A DNA stretch of 64,000 bases from Microcella frigidaquae (GTDB lineage: Bacteria; Actinomycetota; Actinomycetes; Actinomycetales; Microbacteriaceae). The position numbers and the translations under genes are program-made. Position 1 is the first letter of the stretch. Each line of letters begins with the position of its first letter. Below are positions 19,277 through 27,660 of the stretch, piece after piece. Location of the stretch: the NCBI RefSeq assembly GCF_014200395.1, contig NZ_JACHBS010000001.1, positions 1,798,001-1,862,000 of the forward strand, given 5' to 3'. The notes under the pieces were generated by a model. That model made no database searches and was not told the DNA's origin. It was given only the letters and a program-made list of their open reading frames with translations.

Positions 19277-20266
19277 CTAGCCGGCGAGCAGGGCGTGGCA
19301 ACGCGTGAGGCGCTCGCGCCAGGCTGCGGTGCGCTCGGGGTCGGCGGCGAGCCGGCCCAGGGCATCCCGGTCGGCGGCGATGCGGCCCACCGCGATCGCG
19401 CCGTCGACCGGTCGCAGCGGCGCGGCAACGACGTCGTCGGCGAGCAGGGCGGCGGTGCCGAGCCCGCAATCGAAGTCGAGCGCGGGCAGGCGTGCGGCGA
19501 GCTCGGCGCCCATCGCGAGCCCGATGCTCGTGTCGAGGGCGCTCGACACGACGGCCGGCAGCCCCGCCTCGGCGACGAGCGCGAGCGCGCGGTCGATGCC
19601 GCCCAGCGGTGCGGCCTTGATGACGAGCAGATCAGCGGCCTCGGCACGCGCGACCGCGAGCGGGTCGGCGGCCTTGCGCACGCTCTCATCGGCCGCCACG
19701 AGCACGTCGATGCGGTGGATGCGCCGCCGCAGCTCGGCGAGCTCGGGCACGCTCGCGCACGGCTGCTCGACGTACTCGAGGTCGAACTGCTCGAGCGCGC
19801 GCACGGCGTGCTCGGCCTCGTCGACCGTCCACGCGCCGTTCGCGTCGAGGCGGATGCGCCCGGCAGGCCCGAGCAGCCGCCGCGTCTCGCCCACGCGCGC
19901 GACGTCGTCAGCGAGTGTCTCGCCCGGCTCGCCCACTTTGATCTTCACCGTGCGGCAGTCGCCGAACAGGCTGAGCGTGTGCGCGATGCGGTCGAGCGGC
20001 ACGGCCGGCAGTGTCGCATTGACGGGGATGCTCTCCCTGACCGCCGGTGCGCCCGAGTCGCGCCACCCGAAGTCGAGGGCCGCGGCGAGCCACGTGCTCG
20101 CCTCGGCGTCGTCGTACTCGACGAAGGGGCTGAACTCGCTCCATCCGGCCGGGCCGTCGAGCAGCACGGCCTCGCGGCGGTCCACGCCGCGGAACGGCGT
20201 CACGAGCGGAACGCTCACCACGTGGGCGCGGCTGAGCACGTCGTCGAGCTCGGGCAGAGCATCCAT
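19277..20266 (-). CDS. menC: o-succinylbenzoate synthase, donor copy
   Basis: This is a 329-residue enolase-superfamily enzyme that dehydrates SHCHC to o-succinylbenzoate in menaquinone synthesis. It shows VKIKVGEPGET (catalytic Lys region), RLDANGAW (metal Asp), YVEQPC (metal Glu), VAADESVR (metal Asp) and LVIKAAPLGG (second catalytic Lys). It is clearly related to the copy at 33353-34342, with most blocks identical, but it is not identical. The ATG at 20266 is supported by CAGACT 6 nt upstream. Having two intact menC genes is unusual; this one came with the acquired region. Confidence 0.9.
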   Translation of the reverse strand: MDALPELDDVLSRAHVVSVPLVTPFRGVDRREAVLLDGPAGWSEFSPFVEYDDAEASTWLAAALDFGWRDSGAPAVRESIPVNATLPAVPLDRIAHTLSLFGDCRTVKIKVGEPGETLADDVARVGETRRLLGPAGRIRLDANGAWTVDEAEHAVRALEQFDLEYVEQPCASVPELAELRRRIHRIDVLVAADESVRKAADPLAVARAEAADLLVIKAAPLGGIDRALALVAEAGLPAVVSSALDTSIGLAMGAELAARLPALDFDCGLGTAALLADDVVAAPLRPVDGAIAVGRIAADRDALGRLAADPERTAAWRERLTRCHALLAG

Positions 20267-20936
20267 GCCCCCAGTCTGGTGGGTCTTGTTCGCAACTTGG
20301 GCTGAGCGGGCCATTGTGCGGCGTTTATCGGCTCTTCGTCATGAAGCGGGGGTGAGGGTCGCGGGCGTGGCGGTCGGGGGTGGGGGTCGAGGTCTTCCAC
20401 GATGGGAGTTCCTACACTCCTCCAACGGAAAGACCTCGACGTGTCTCACTCTATTTCTGGGTGCGCTTCGTGCGCGTCTGCTTGCGCCGTGTTCGCGATC
20501 GACGGGTTCCATGTGACCGGGGTCGTCGCGCGCGCTGACGTGTCCGCCTGGCTCGCCCTGAACTCTGCCGGCATTCTGCCGCGCCCCGGACGACGAGGCT
20601 GACCAGTAGATTCGCAGCAGACTCGTCGATTGATACTGGGGCTGTTTCGACGCACCTGTCGGTGAGCATCCGTGGTTCGTCGAGAACCGGAGCAACTGCC
20701 GTCCAGCCAGCTAACGGTGCGCCGACATCGTCGAAGCGGTACTTGACGAGGGCCGCAAGGACTTCTTCGAAGAGTTCGTCCCCTACCGAGGACGACGGCG
20801 TGGGGACCATACGGGCGAACTGTCGAACATTGGGGACTAAAGGCCGTGGCGGCGGGGCTCGGCGTAGAGGACGCTAGTGCGTACCAGTGCGATGGCACTG
20901 CGGCGCACCGGCGCAAAAGTTCAGAAGGGCACGATC
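20267..20936. other. gene-poor stretch with possible insertion-sequence remnant
   Basis: No convincing gene is seen. The first ~60 bp resemble the intergenic DNA after the other menC (TTGTTCGCAACTT...), but only half of that palindrome is present. At 20386-20396 and 20430-20440 an 11-bp inverted repeat (GTCGAGGTCTT / AAGACCTCGAC) flanks a purine/pyrimidine-rich loop. A short Cys-rich frame follows from 20441 (GTGTCTCAC...) and ends after 53 codons. These could be the end and first codons of a decayed insertion sequence, but the family could not be identified. Confidence 0.35.
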
Positions 20937-21182
20937 ATGATGTGGGGATACGGATACGACGGCTGGGCTTGGATGTGGGTTGTCGGCAGTCTCTTCGTCA
21001 TCGGGGTCGTGGTTCTCGTGGTGGTTCTGGTCCGCAATTCGACGGCCGGAACGAGCAGGGGCAACCCGCCTGTAGCGATGACGCCGACGCCGCGACAGAT
21101 TCTCGATGAGCGGTTCGCCCGGGGCGAGTTGACCACCGACGAATACCGTGAACGCGTTGAAACTCTGGGCGGTACGCCCTAG
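20937..21182 (+). CDS. SHOCT-domain membrane protein
   Basis: This is an 81-residue protein. It begins MMWGYGYDGWAWMWVVGSLF, runs into a single membrane helix (VIGVVVLVVVLVRN) and ends with a SHOCT motif (RQILDERFARGELTTDEYRERVETL). Such short one-helix SHOCT proteins are frequent in actinobacterial metal- and copper-resistance islands; their role is unknown. ATG 20937 is preceded by AGAAGGG. The gene lies between transposon debris and a GAPDH fragment. Confidence 0.8.
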   Translation: MMWGYGYDGWAWMWVVGSLFVIGVVVLVVVLVRNSTAGTSRGNPPVAMTPTPRQILDERFARGELTTDEYRERVETLGGTP

Positions 21183-21252
21183 TCGCGTGAGGGTCGCCGT
21201 CTCGTCGCCACTTACAGAATCCGTCAGGGGTTCGGATGCTCGAGACCGTCGT

Positions 21253-21683
21253 TCAGGGAAGCTGCGCTGAGAGGAAATCCTTTCGCATACCCAGCGTCGA
21301 GTCGGTGATCGCCATCGATGACGCGGCATCCGGAGCGAGCTTCGTCAGCGCACGGATCGCGTCAATGGTCTCGGGAATGACGATCGCTTCGTTGTAGACC
21401 TGGTACGTCAAGAAGACCTCGTCGCCCTGAACCGTCACGAGGTCTTCCCATACCGCGACCTCCCACATGTCGCCTCGGGGACGGCCGAGGTCACGCATGA
21501 GTTCGATAGTGGAGTTCAGCGCCACGAGCCCGTCGGAAATGCGGATGAACGCAATTCTCGGTGCCGCCCGAAGCGCGGCAATCACCTCGTCGCGAGTTGC
21601 GGGGCGGGTGAGTTGGATCGTCCAGTAGTGATTGTGCGTCTGGGTGTGGGCTCCCTTGGCAGCGATGGTGACGAGGTCAAGCC
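21253..21683 (-). pseudogene. type II glyceraldehyde-3-phosphate dehydrogenase, C-terminal fragment
   Basis: The frame open from the IS boundary reads DLVTIAAKGAHTQTHNHYW, then RIAFIRISDGL, ELMRDLGRPRGDMWEVAVWE and VFLTYQVYNEAIVIPETIDA. These blocks match the C-terminal catalytic domain of archaeal-type (class II) GAPDH. The NAD-binding and active-site Cys part is missing, cut by the IS256 left end. About 143 residues remain. No 8-bp duplication flanks the element, so the N-terminal half was lost with a deletion. It is certainly inactive. Confidence 0.75.
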
Positions 21684-23093
21684 GCCTGAGTCCCGTGGGG
21701 TGGTGGACTTTCCGGTCCTGAGCGTCGTGTCGTTGACGTGAGGGGCCACCGTGCGATGGTCAGTGAGAACGACCAAGTTACTCACGACAGGAGATCGCAC
21801 GATGGCCCTCAATCAGTCTGCCCTGCTTCAGCTGCTCGCCGAGCTGAAACTCACCGACACCACCGACCGCATCCGTCAGATGACCGAACGGCTCTACCAA
21901 GAACTGATCGACGCCGAAGCCGCGTCGGTGATCGGCGCCGGACCCTACGAGCGCACCGCCGAGCGCGTTGCGACTCGCAACGGGGCGAGGTTGCGCACCC
22001 TGTCGACCACTGCGGGAGATCTGGAGTTGCGGATCCCGAAGCTGCGGGCCGGCAGTTTCTTTCCGTCGTTGTTGGAGCGGCGCCGCCGGGTCGATCAGGC
22101 GCTGTTCGCCGTGGTGATGGAGGCCTACCTGCACGGCGTCTCCACCCGCAAGGTTGACGATCTGGTCAAGGCGCTCGGCGCCGACACGGGCATCTCGAAG
22201 TCCGAGGTGTCTCGCATCTGCGCCGGCCTGGACGCGACGGTTGCGGCATTCCGCGACCGATCCCTGTCTCAGATCGCCTACCCCTACGTCTTCTTGGACG
22301 CCACCTATTGCAAGGTTCGCATCGACGGGCGGGTGGTGTCTCAAGCGGTTGTGGTCGCGATCGGGATCACCGCTGACGGGCACCGTCAGGTGCTCGGCTT
22401 TGACGTGGGCGACAGCGAAACGGAGGAGTTCTGGAAAGCGTTCCTGCGATCGTTGAAAGCTCGAGGGCTTTCCGGGGTGAAGCTGGTGATCTCCGACGCG
22501 CACGCGGGTTTGAAAGCAGCTATCGCGGTGGTGGTGCAGGGAGCGGCCTGGCAGCGGTGCCGCGTGCATTTCATGCGCAACGTGCTCACCGTCCTGCCTA
22601 AGGGTCGGCAGGAGATGGTGGCCTCGATCATCCGCACGATCTTCGCCCAACCCGACGCTGAGCATATTGACGCGCAGTTCGAGGAGGTTGCTCGCATGAT
22701 CGACCGCGTTCACCCCAAGGCTGCCCAGATGCTCCACGATGCCCGAGCCGACGTGCTGGCGTTCAAGCACTTCCCCGCCCGGCATTGGCGGCAGATCTGG
22801 TCGACGAATCCGCTGGAACGGCTGAACCGTGAGATCAAACGTCGCACCGACGTCGTCGGAGTGTTCCCGAACACTGCCAGCCTGCTGCGCCTGACCGGCG
22901 CCGTTTTGATCGAGCAGCACGACGAATGGGAAGCTGGCGACCGCCGTTACTTTTCCGAAGCGTCCATGGCCGAACTCACCGCCACCAGCTCGGTCGAGGA
23001 CGCGGTGATGCTGCCCGAGATCACGGCCGCCTAGACTGCAGCCAGCTGATCATCGCGTGGAAACGAAAGACCACCACTCAGCGGGACGTGGCC
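21684..23093 (+). mobile_element. IS256-family element, intact copy 2
   Basis: This 1410-bp element is the intact twin of copy 1 at 11097-14919 and lies in opposite orientation. Its ends are GCCTGAGTCCCG and CGGGACGTGGCC, with the GTGGTGG.CTTTC inner repeat. The flanking octamers GTCAAGCC and ACGGATGC differ, so no target duplication remains. Left of it is a GAPDH fragment and right of it a GH65 fragment, consistent with a deletion between IS copies. Confidence 0.92.
21802..23034 (+). CDS. IS256-family transposase
   Basis: This 410-residue DDE mutator-type transposase has RLRTLSTTAGDLELRIPKLR and VSTRKVDDLVKALG in its N-terminal domain. Its Asp residues lie in VFLDATYCKV and LVISDAHAGL, CRVHFMRN follows, and the Glu region is STNPLERLNREIKRRTD. 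ATG 21802 follows a strong AGGAG. It is complete and predicted active, and could mobilise the interrupted copy. A related but distinct transposase lies at 27783-29006. Confidence 0.95.
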   Translation: MALNQSALLQLLAELKLTDTTDRIRQMTERLYQELIDAEAASVIGAGPYERTAERVATRNGARLRTLSTTAGDLELRIPKLRAGSFFPSLLERRRRVDQALFAVVMEAYLHGVSTRKVDDLVKALGADTGISKSEVSRICAGLDATVAAFRDRSLSQIAYPYVFLDATYCKVRIDGRVVSQAVVVAIGITADGHRQVLGFDVGDSETEEFWKAFLRSLKARGLSGVKLVISDAHAGLKAAIAVVVQGAAWQRCRVHFMRNVLTVLPKGRQEMVASIIRTIFAQPDAEHIDAQFEEVARMIDRVHPKAAQMLHDARADVLAFKHFPARHWRQIWSTNPLERLNREIKRRTDVVGVFPNTASLLRLTGAVLIEQHDEWEAGDRRYFSEASMAELTATSSVEDAVMLPEITAA

Positions 23094-23720
23094 ACGGATG
23101 CGTTCACGACTTGGCTGAGGGTGGAACCGTTCGAGGTGCGCTCGAGGTAGTACGTGACGGTACGAACAATGTCGTCGTGCGAGCAGGGGTAGCCGAGTCG
23201 GGCGAGCTGGTGCCTCAGTTGGTCGTGGCCGAGCAAATAGACGAGCATGACGACATCCGGCTGCTTGGCGAGCTTGTACCGATTGGTGGTGTCGTTTTCG
23301 GATTCGAGGATGAGATCAAGCCGACCGATATTGCCGTAGCGCTCCCGGTAGCCGGCCCAGTCCAGTTCTACGAGGCTCTCGTAGCCATCGAACTGGCTGA
23401 GAATCCCGTCAGCGTGCACGCAGATGGCGAGACGTTCGCTCACGTGAGCCCAGTGCTCGATCTCGTCATGACCGACTCCCAAACGGTCGGTGATGTCGTC
23501 GCGGAGATGACCGGCGAGTTCCGCGAGTGCTTCGCCAGCGCGCTGGCACACCCAGGCGACCATCACATTCGTGTAGGTGTTGTCTCGAACTCCTGCACCC
23601 GGGGCGTCTGGGTAACCGTCGTGGTATTCGTCTGGACCCATCACGCCTGAAATGTGGAAGCGATCGGTCGCCTCGTCGTACTCGACGGAGGCGGCGAAGT
23701 ATCGAGCGACCTCAAGGGAC
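23094..23720 (-). pseudogene. GH65 disaccharide phosphorylase/hydrolase, C-terminal fragment
   Basis: On the minus strand this reads LEVARYFAASVEYDE, then HISGVMGPDEYHDGYP, where the Glu of GPDEYH is the family's catalytic acid, NTYTNVMVAWVCQRAGEAL, and KLAKQPDVVMLVYLL. The (alpha/alpha)6 barrel of kojibiose/maltose/trehalose phosphorylases is recognisable. The upstream part continues beyond the IS3-type element at 26433-27539, and the downstream end is cut by IS256 copy 2 just after the YYLERTSNGSTLS motif. It is inactive as arranged. Confidence 0.85.
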
Positions 23721-23776
23721 TGATGCACGGATAGGTGACATCTGATCTGGCTTGCCCGTAAGGGCGGCCTGGAAGG

Positions 23777-24094
23777 ATGAACCTCATGCCCAAGCCCTAT
23801 CCGATCGAGTTCCGCCAGGACGTCGTGCGGGTCGCCCGTAGCCGCGAGCCCGGCGTCACCTTGGAACAGATCGCCGCCGATTTCGGCGTTCACCCGATGA
23901 CGCTGTCGAAGTGGTTGAGCCGTGCTGATGTGGAAGACGGCGTGAAGCCGGGCGTCACGAGTGAGCAGTCGGCGGAGCTGCGGGAGGCGAACAAACGCAT
24001 TCGTCTGCTGGAGCAAGAAGCTGAGGTGCTGCGTCGCGCGTTAGCGTATGTCTCCCAGGGCTCCCTGCCGGGAAAAGGTTCTACCCGCTCGTAA
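23777..24094 (+). CDS. IS3 element A OrfA (HTH protein)
   Basis: This is a 105-residue protein with a helix-turn-helix (LEQIAADFGVHPMTLSKWLSR near residue 35) and a leucine-zipper-like helix (ELREANKRIRLLEQEAEVLRR). It provides end recognition and the N-terminal part of the OrfAB fusion transposase. GGAAGG precedes ATG 23777; ATG 23786 is an alternative. Confidence 0.85.
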   Translation: MNLMPKPYPIEFRQDVVRVARSREPGVTLEQIAADFGVHPMTLSKWLSRADVEDGVKPGVTSEQSAELREANKRIRLLEQEAEVLRRALAYVSQGSLPGKGSTRS

Positions 24095-24663
24095 GTGAGC
24101 TCGCCGTCGACGGGATTCCCGTGGCGGTGTCGTGTCGGGTATTGAAGCTTGCGCGCGCCCCGTATTACCGATGGGTGCGAAACCCTGAAGGTCCCGCCGA
24201 GCAGCTCCGAAAGCAGCGTGTTGCTGCCCTCACCGCCGCCCATGAGGACGACGTCGAGTTCGGCTATCGACTGTTGGCCGACGAAGCGCGCGATGCCGGG
24301 TTCCCGATGGCGGATCGAACCGCGTGGCGATTGTGCTCGAAGGCCGGGATCATGGCCGCGATCATCAAGACCCGCAAGAAGCGGGGCAAGAAGCCGGGCC
24401 CTCCGGTCTTCGATGACCACGTCATGCGCAACTTCACCGCTGATGCCCCGAACCAGCTCTGGCTCAGCGACATCACGGAACACAGGACTGCGGAAGGGAA
24501 GCTTTATCTTTGCGCGATCAAAGACGTGTTCTCCCGCCGCATCGTGGGCTATTCCATCTCCGACCGCATGCAGGCCCGCCTGGTCGTCAACGCGCTTCAG
24601 AACGCGATCGCCCGCCGCGGCGACGTTGCCGGCTGCGTGGTCCATTCCGACAGAGGCAGCCAA

Positions 24664-26114
24664 GGCGAATTCAACTGGTCGTCGCAACACCTCGATCAGG
24701 AGGTGTTCGATGGTTCGTCGTCAGCAGGGCGCGGACAGGGCGGTTCGTCCGAAGCTCCGCTCGCCGGGGCATCCGAAGTTCCAGAAGCCGGTCGAGGCGG
24801 CGTTCTGGGTGCAGATCGCGAAAGGGCTGCTCGCGGAGGAAGCCGCGGGTGTTGTCGGCGTGGCGTCCGCGGTCGGCGCGAGATGGTTCCGACACGCTGG
24901 CGGCATGGCGCCGTTCGACATCACCCAGCAGCCGTCGGGCCGCTACCTCTCGTTCGCTGAGCGCGAGGAGATCGCGATTCTCAAGGAGAAGGGCAAGGGC
25001 GTTCGCGAGATCGCTCGCTCCATCGGCCGCGATGCCGGGACGATCTCTCGCGAGCTGCGGCGCAACGCGGCCACGCGGGGCGGGAAGCTGGAGTATCGGG
25101 CCTCGGTCGCGCAGTGGAAGGCGGACATGGCCGCGAAGCGACCCAAGGTTGCGAAGCTTGTCGCGAACCTGAGGCTGCGCGCGTATGTCGAGGATCGCCT
25201 GTCGGGGAAGATCACCCGCTCCGATGGCACGGTCGTCACCGGTCCCGAGCCGCCGCGGTTCACCGGGAGAGGCAAGCCGCATCGGAAGGACAGGGCCTGG
25301 TCCTGGGCTTGGAGTCCGGAGCAGATCTCGCACCGGTTGAGGATCGACTTCCCGGATGATGAGTCCATGCGCATCAGCCCAGAGGCGATCTACCAGTCGC
25401 TCTACATCGAGGGCCGCGGCGCGCTCAAGCGCGAACTCGTCTGGAGCCTCCGTACGGGCAGGGCGCTGCGCGTCCCGAGGGAGCGGTCGCGGCGCAAGAC
25501 CTGGGCGCACGTCACGTCGGAGACGCTCATCAGCGAACGGCCAGCGGAAGCCGACGACCGCGCTGTTCCAGGCCATTGGGAGGGCGATCTGCTGATCGGG
25601 TTGGAGCGCTCCGCGGTCGGCACGGTCGTCGAGCGCAAGACCCGTTACACGCTGCTCGTCCACCTCCCGCGAGAAGAGGGTTATCGGCACAAGGAAACGC
25701 CGAAGAACGGGCCGGCGTTGGCTGGCTACGGCGCAGTCACGATGAAGAACGCTCTCGCGAACACGATGTCGGCGCTGCCGGCGCAGCTGACACGTTCGTT
25801 GACCTGGGATCGCGGCAAGGAGATGTCTGCTCACGCGCAGTTCCGCGTCGAGACGGGCATCCCAGTGTTCTTCGCCGATCCGCAGTCGCCCTGGCAGCGC
25901 GGCACGAACGAGAACACGAATGGCCTGCTGCGTCAGTACTTCCCGAAGGGCACCGACCTGTCCCGATGGAGCGCCGAAGACATCGAAGCCGTCGCATTCG
26001 CGCTGAACACGCGCCCTCGCAAGTCGCTCGGGTGGATGACCCCCGCGGAGGCCTTCAACGAGCAGCTACTGTTGCTCCAACAGGCCGGTGTTGCATCGAC
26101 TGGTTGAGCCCGGT
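24664..26114 (+). mobile_element. IS30-family element, copy 1
   Basis: This is a 1451-bp element with imperfect 28-29-bp inverted ends sharing TCAAC..GTCG..GCAACACC, and a 3-bp CAA duplication at 24661-24663 and 26115-26117. It is inserted between Gln and Phe of the HSDRGSQ-F motif of the IS3 orfB. The encoded transposase is identical to that of the inverted copy at 29290-30740. Confidence 0.93.
24710..26107 (+). CDS. IS30-family transposase
   Basis: This is a 465-residue protein. Helix-turn-helix KGVREIARSIGRDAGTISRE lies near residues 94-115. The DDE core shows HWEGDLLIGLERS (first Asp), TRSLTWDRGKEMS (second Asp) and QRGTNENTNGLLRQYFPKG (Glu), all classic IS30 signatures. ATG 24710 follows a strong AGGAGG. 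It is intact. Confidence 0.95.
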   Translation: MVRRQQGADRAVRPKLRSPGHPKFQKPVEAAFWVQIAKGLLAEEAAGVVGVASAVGARWFRHAGGMAPFDITQQPSGRYLSFAEREEIAILKEKGKGVREIARSIGRDAGTISRELRRNAATRGGKLEYRASVAQWKADMAAKRPKVAKLVANLRLRAYVEDRLSGKITRSDGTVVTGPEPPRFTGRGKPHRKDRAWSWAWSPEQISHRLRIDFPDDESMRISPEAIYQSLYIEGRGALKRELVWSLRTGRALRVPRERSRRKTWAHVTSETLISERPAEADDRAVPGHWEGDLLIGLERSAVGTVVERKTRYTLLVHLPREEGYRHKETPKNGPALAGYGAVTMKNALANTMSALPAQLTRSLTWDRGKEMSAHAQFRVETGIPVFFADPQSPWQRGTNENTNGLLRQYFPKGTDLSRWSAEDIEAVAFALNTRPRKSLGWMTPAEAFNEQLLLLQQAGVASTG

Positions 26115-26432
26115 CAATTTCGAAGCCGGAAAGTGCTGCGCACGTTGGAGCGTCATGGCCTGGTCGGATCGATGGGCCGCGTCGGTGCTGCCGGAGACAA
26201 CGCCGCCATGGAGAGCTTCTTCGCGCTGCTGCAGAAGAACGTCCTGAACCGCCGCTCCTGGACCACCCGCATGGAGCTGAGAATCGCGATCGTGACCTGG
26301 ATCGAGCGGAAGTATCACCGGCAACGCCGTCAGGCCGCGTTGGGCCGTTTGACCCCCATCGAGTTCGAGACCATGATGAGCACCAGCACGGCCGTTGCCG
26401 CGTGACTAAACCTGTCACCTAAACGTGCATCA

Positions 26433-27539
26433 GTCCCCAATGATGAGTTCGGCGCCTCGCTCGGCGAGCCAGTCACGATCGGCCGTCACCTGGTAGTGCC
26501 GCCAGGCGTTATACGCGACCGCGAGGCCGACGTGCTGTTGACGGCGGGAGTGGTCGGGCATCCATCGTTCAGATCGAGGGTTGTAGAGCTCGTGCGGTGT
26601 CTCCTCGCGCCCGTCGCTGCCGCTCTGCCACGGGAACAGCGCTCCGGGTAATCCGGTCGCTCGTGCCGCTGCGCGGGCGGATTCCAGCCGGCGCCATCGG
26701 TAGTTCAACAAGCCCCGGGCAACGTGCGGCGTTCTCGGGCCGAGCACGGGCAGCACGAACAGCTCATCCCAGAACACGTGCCCTCGGTAGCCTTCTCCGT
26801 GCAAGCCGCGAGCCGGCACGCCGGCATCCAGATCGGCAGAGTGGGGTGACAGTGTCTGCAGCAGGTGGAAAAGATGAAGGTTCAGCACGAGCTGGCTGCG
26901 CGGGTCAGCCTCGATCGTGATGGCGAAACGCTCCCACAAACGCTCCCACGCCGCCTCGTGACGATGCAGCTCGCCTTCTGTGTCGCCCGCGAGAACCTGG
27001 AGTCGTTCGACTGCGGCCGTTCCTGGCGAAGCGATGGCGGAGTCGCGGGAGGTGAAGATCGAGGCCGTCTTGGTGAGCGTCGCCGGCCGTCCCTCGGTCA
27101 GTTCGAGCTCGACCGTCGTGCTCAACTGCCGCCCCGCTTCTCTGACCTCCCGAGGCCGGGCTGCGTCGGCGCCGGTGAAATCCACGCGGAGGGCGGTGGC
27201 GACCCGAATTCGGCTGTTCCGGGTCTCTACCTCGCAGAGCAGCGTGTCGCCGACCCGGGTGAACGTCGGTGACGTCAGGTGTGTGCTGTCTGACCCGATG
27301 TAGGCGGCCACGTTCGTGTTGCGGACCCCGGCGTCAATCCCCGCGCTGAGAGTGACGGGTCCACTCCATCCGATGGCGCGGATCGTCGTCTCGAGCACAG
27401 CCAGGTGGGGATCATGCAGGGAGACGAAGGAGCGTTGCACGACGCTCAGTTGCCGGCCCTGCGGACCGATCAGGGTCACATGACGAGTCGAGACGCCCCG
27501 ACGCAGATCGAGTTCGCGCCGTTCGTCATGTGTCTGCAG
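26433..27539 (-). pseudogene. GH65 disaccharide phosphorylase/hydrolase, middle fragment
   Basis: This is the upstream part of the GH65 gene continued at 23094-23720. It begins at the IS3-B border with LQTHDERRELDLRRGVSTRH, the end of the N-terminal beta-sandwich. It continues through HGEGYRGHVFWDELFVLPVL, ALFPWQSGSDGREETP and HVGLAVAYNAWRHYQVTADRDW, and stops at ELIIGD where IS3-A enters. The first ~150 residues are missing. Reading across IS3-A gives a continuous GH65 sequence, proving the two fragments were one gene. Confidence 0.88.
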
Positions 27540-27660
27540 TGTTGCGCCCCGGGTTCATCGGAGGCTCGTTGTGACCCGTTCGCTGTCCGCGACGGGCGTG
27601 TGGTGTGAATCGTAGTAGCCCTGCTCGGACTCAACGGGGGGAATCATCCCGATCGCTGAG

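Larger units (their letters stand above)
24121..26405 (+). pseudogene. IS3 element A OrfB transposase split by IS30
   Basis: The N-terminal part (24121-24663) contains the HTH_21 region RVLKLARAPYYRWVRN and the first catalytic Asp in QLWLSDITEH, and ends exactly at VVHSDRGSQ, the second Asp motif. After 1451 bp of IS30 and a CAA duplication it resumes at 26118 (FRSRKVLRTLERHGLVGS) with the catalytic Glu in AAMESFFALLQK and the stop at 26405. Joining the two restores a full-length core. Confidence 0.9.
23721..26432 (+). mobile_element. IS3-family element A, interrupted by IS30
   Basis: The ends TGATGCACGGATAGGTGACA and TGATGCACGTTTAGGTGACA form a good inverted repeat starting TG and ending CA. 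The element splits a GH65 gene. Both flanks read GGGAC towards the element, and no clean 3-5 bp duplication is visible. It carries orfA and orfB, the latter split by an IS30 copy at 24664-26114. Confidence 0.88.

Noticed and set aside
20451..20810. 119-codon minus-strand frame after the SHOCT gene
   Set aside because: It starts MVPTPSSSVGDELFEEVLAAL and looks partly protein-like, but it has no ribosome site, ends in Arg-rich low-complexity sequence and matched nothing recognised. Not supported as a gene.
21684..23093. Inversion between the two opposite IS256 copies as explanation for missing target duplications
   Set aside because: Crossed flanks (rc AGCCCAGA with GTCAAGCC, and ACGGATGC with rc TCACGTCA) do not match either, so a simple inversion does not restore duplications; deletion is more likely.
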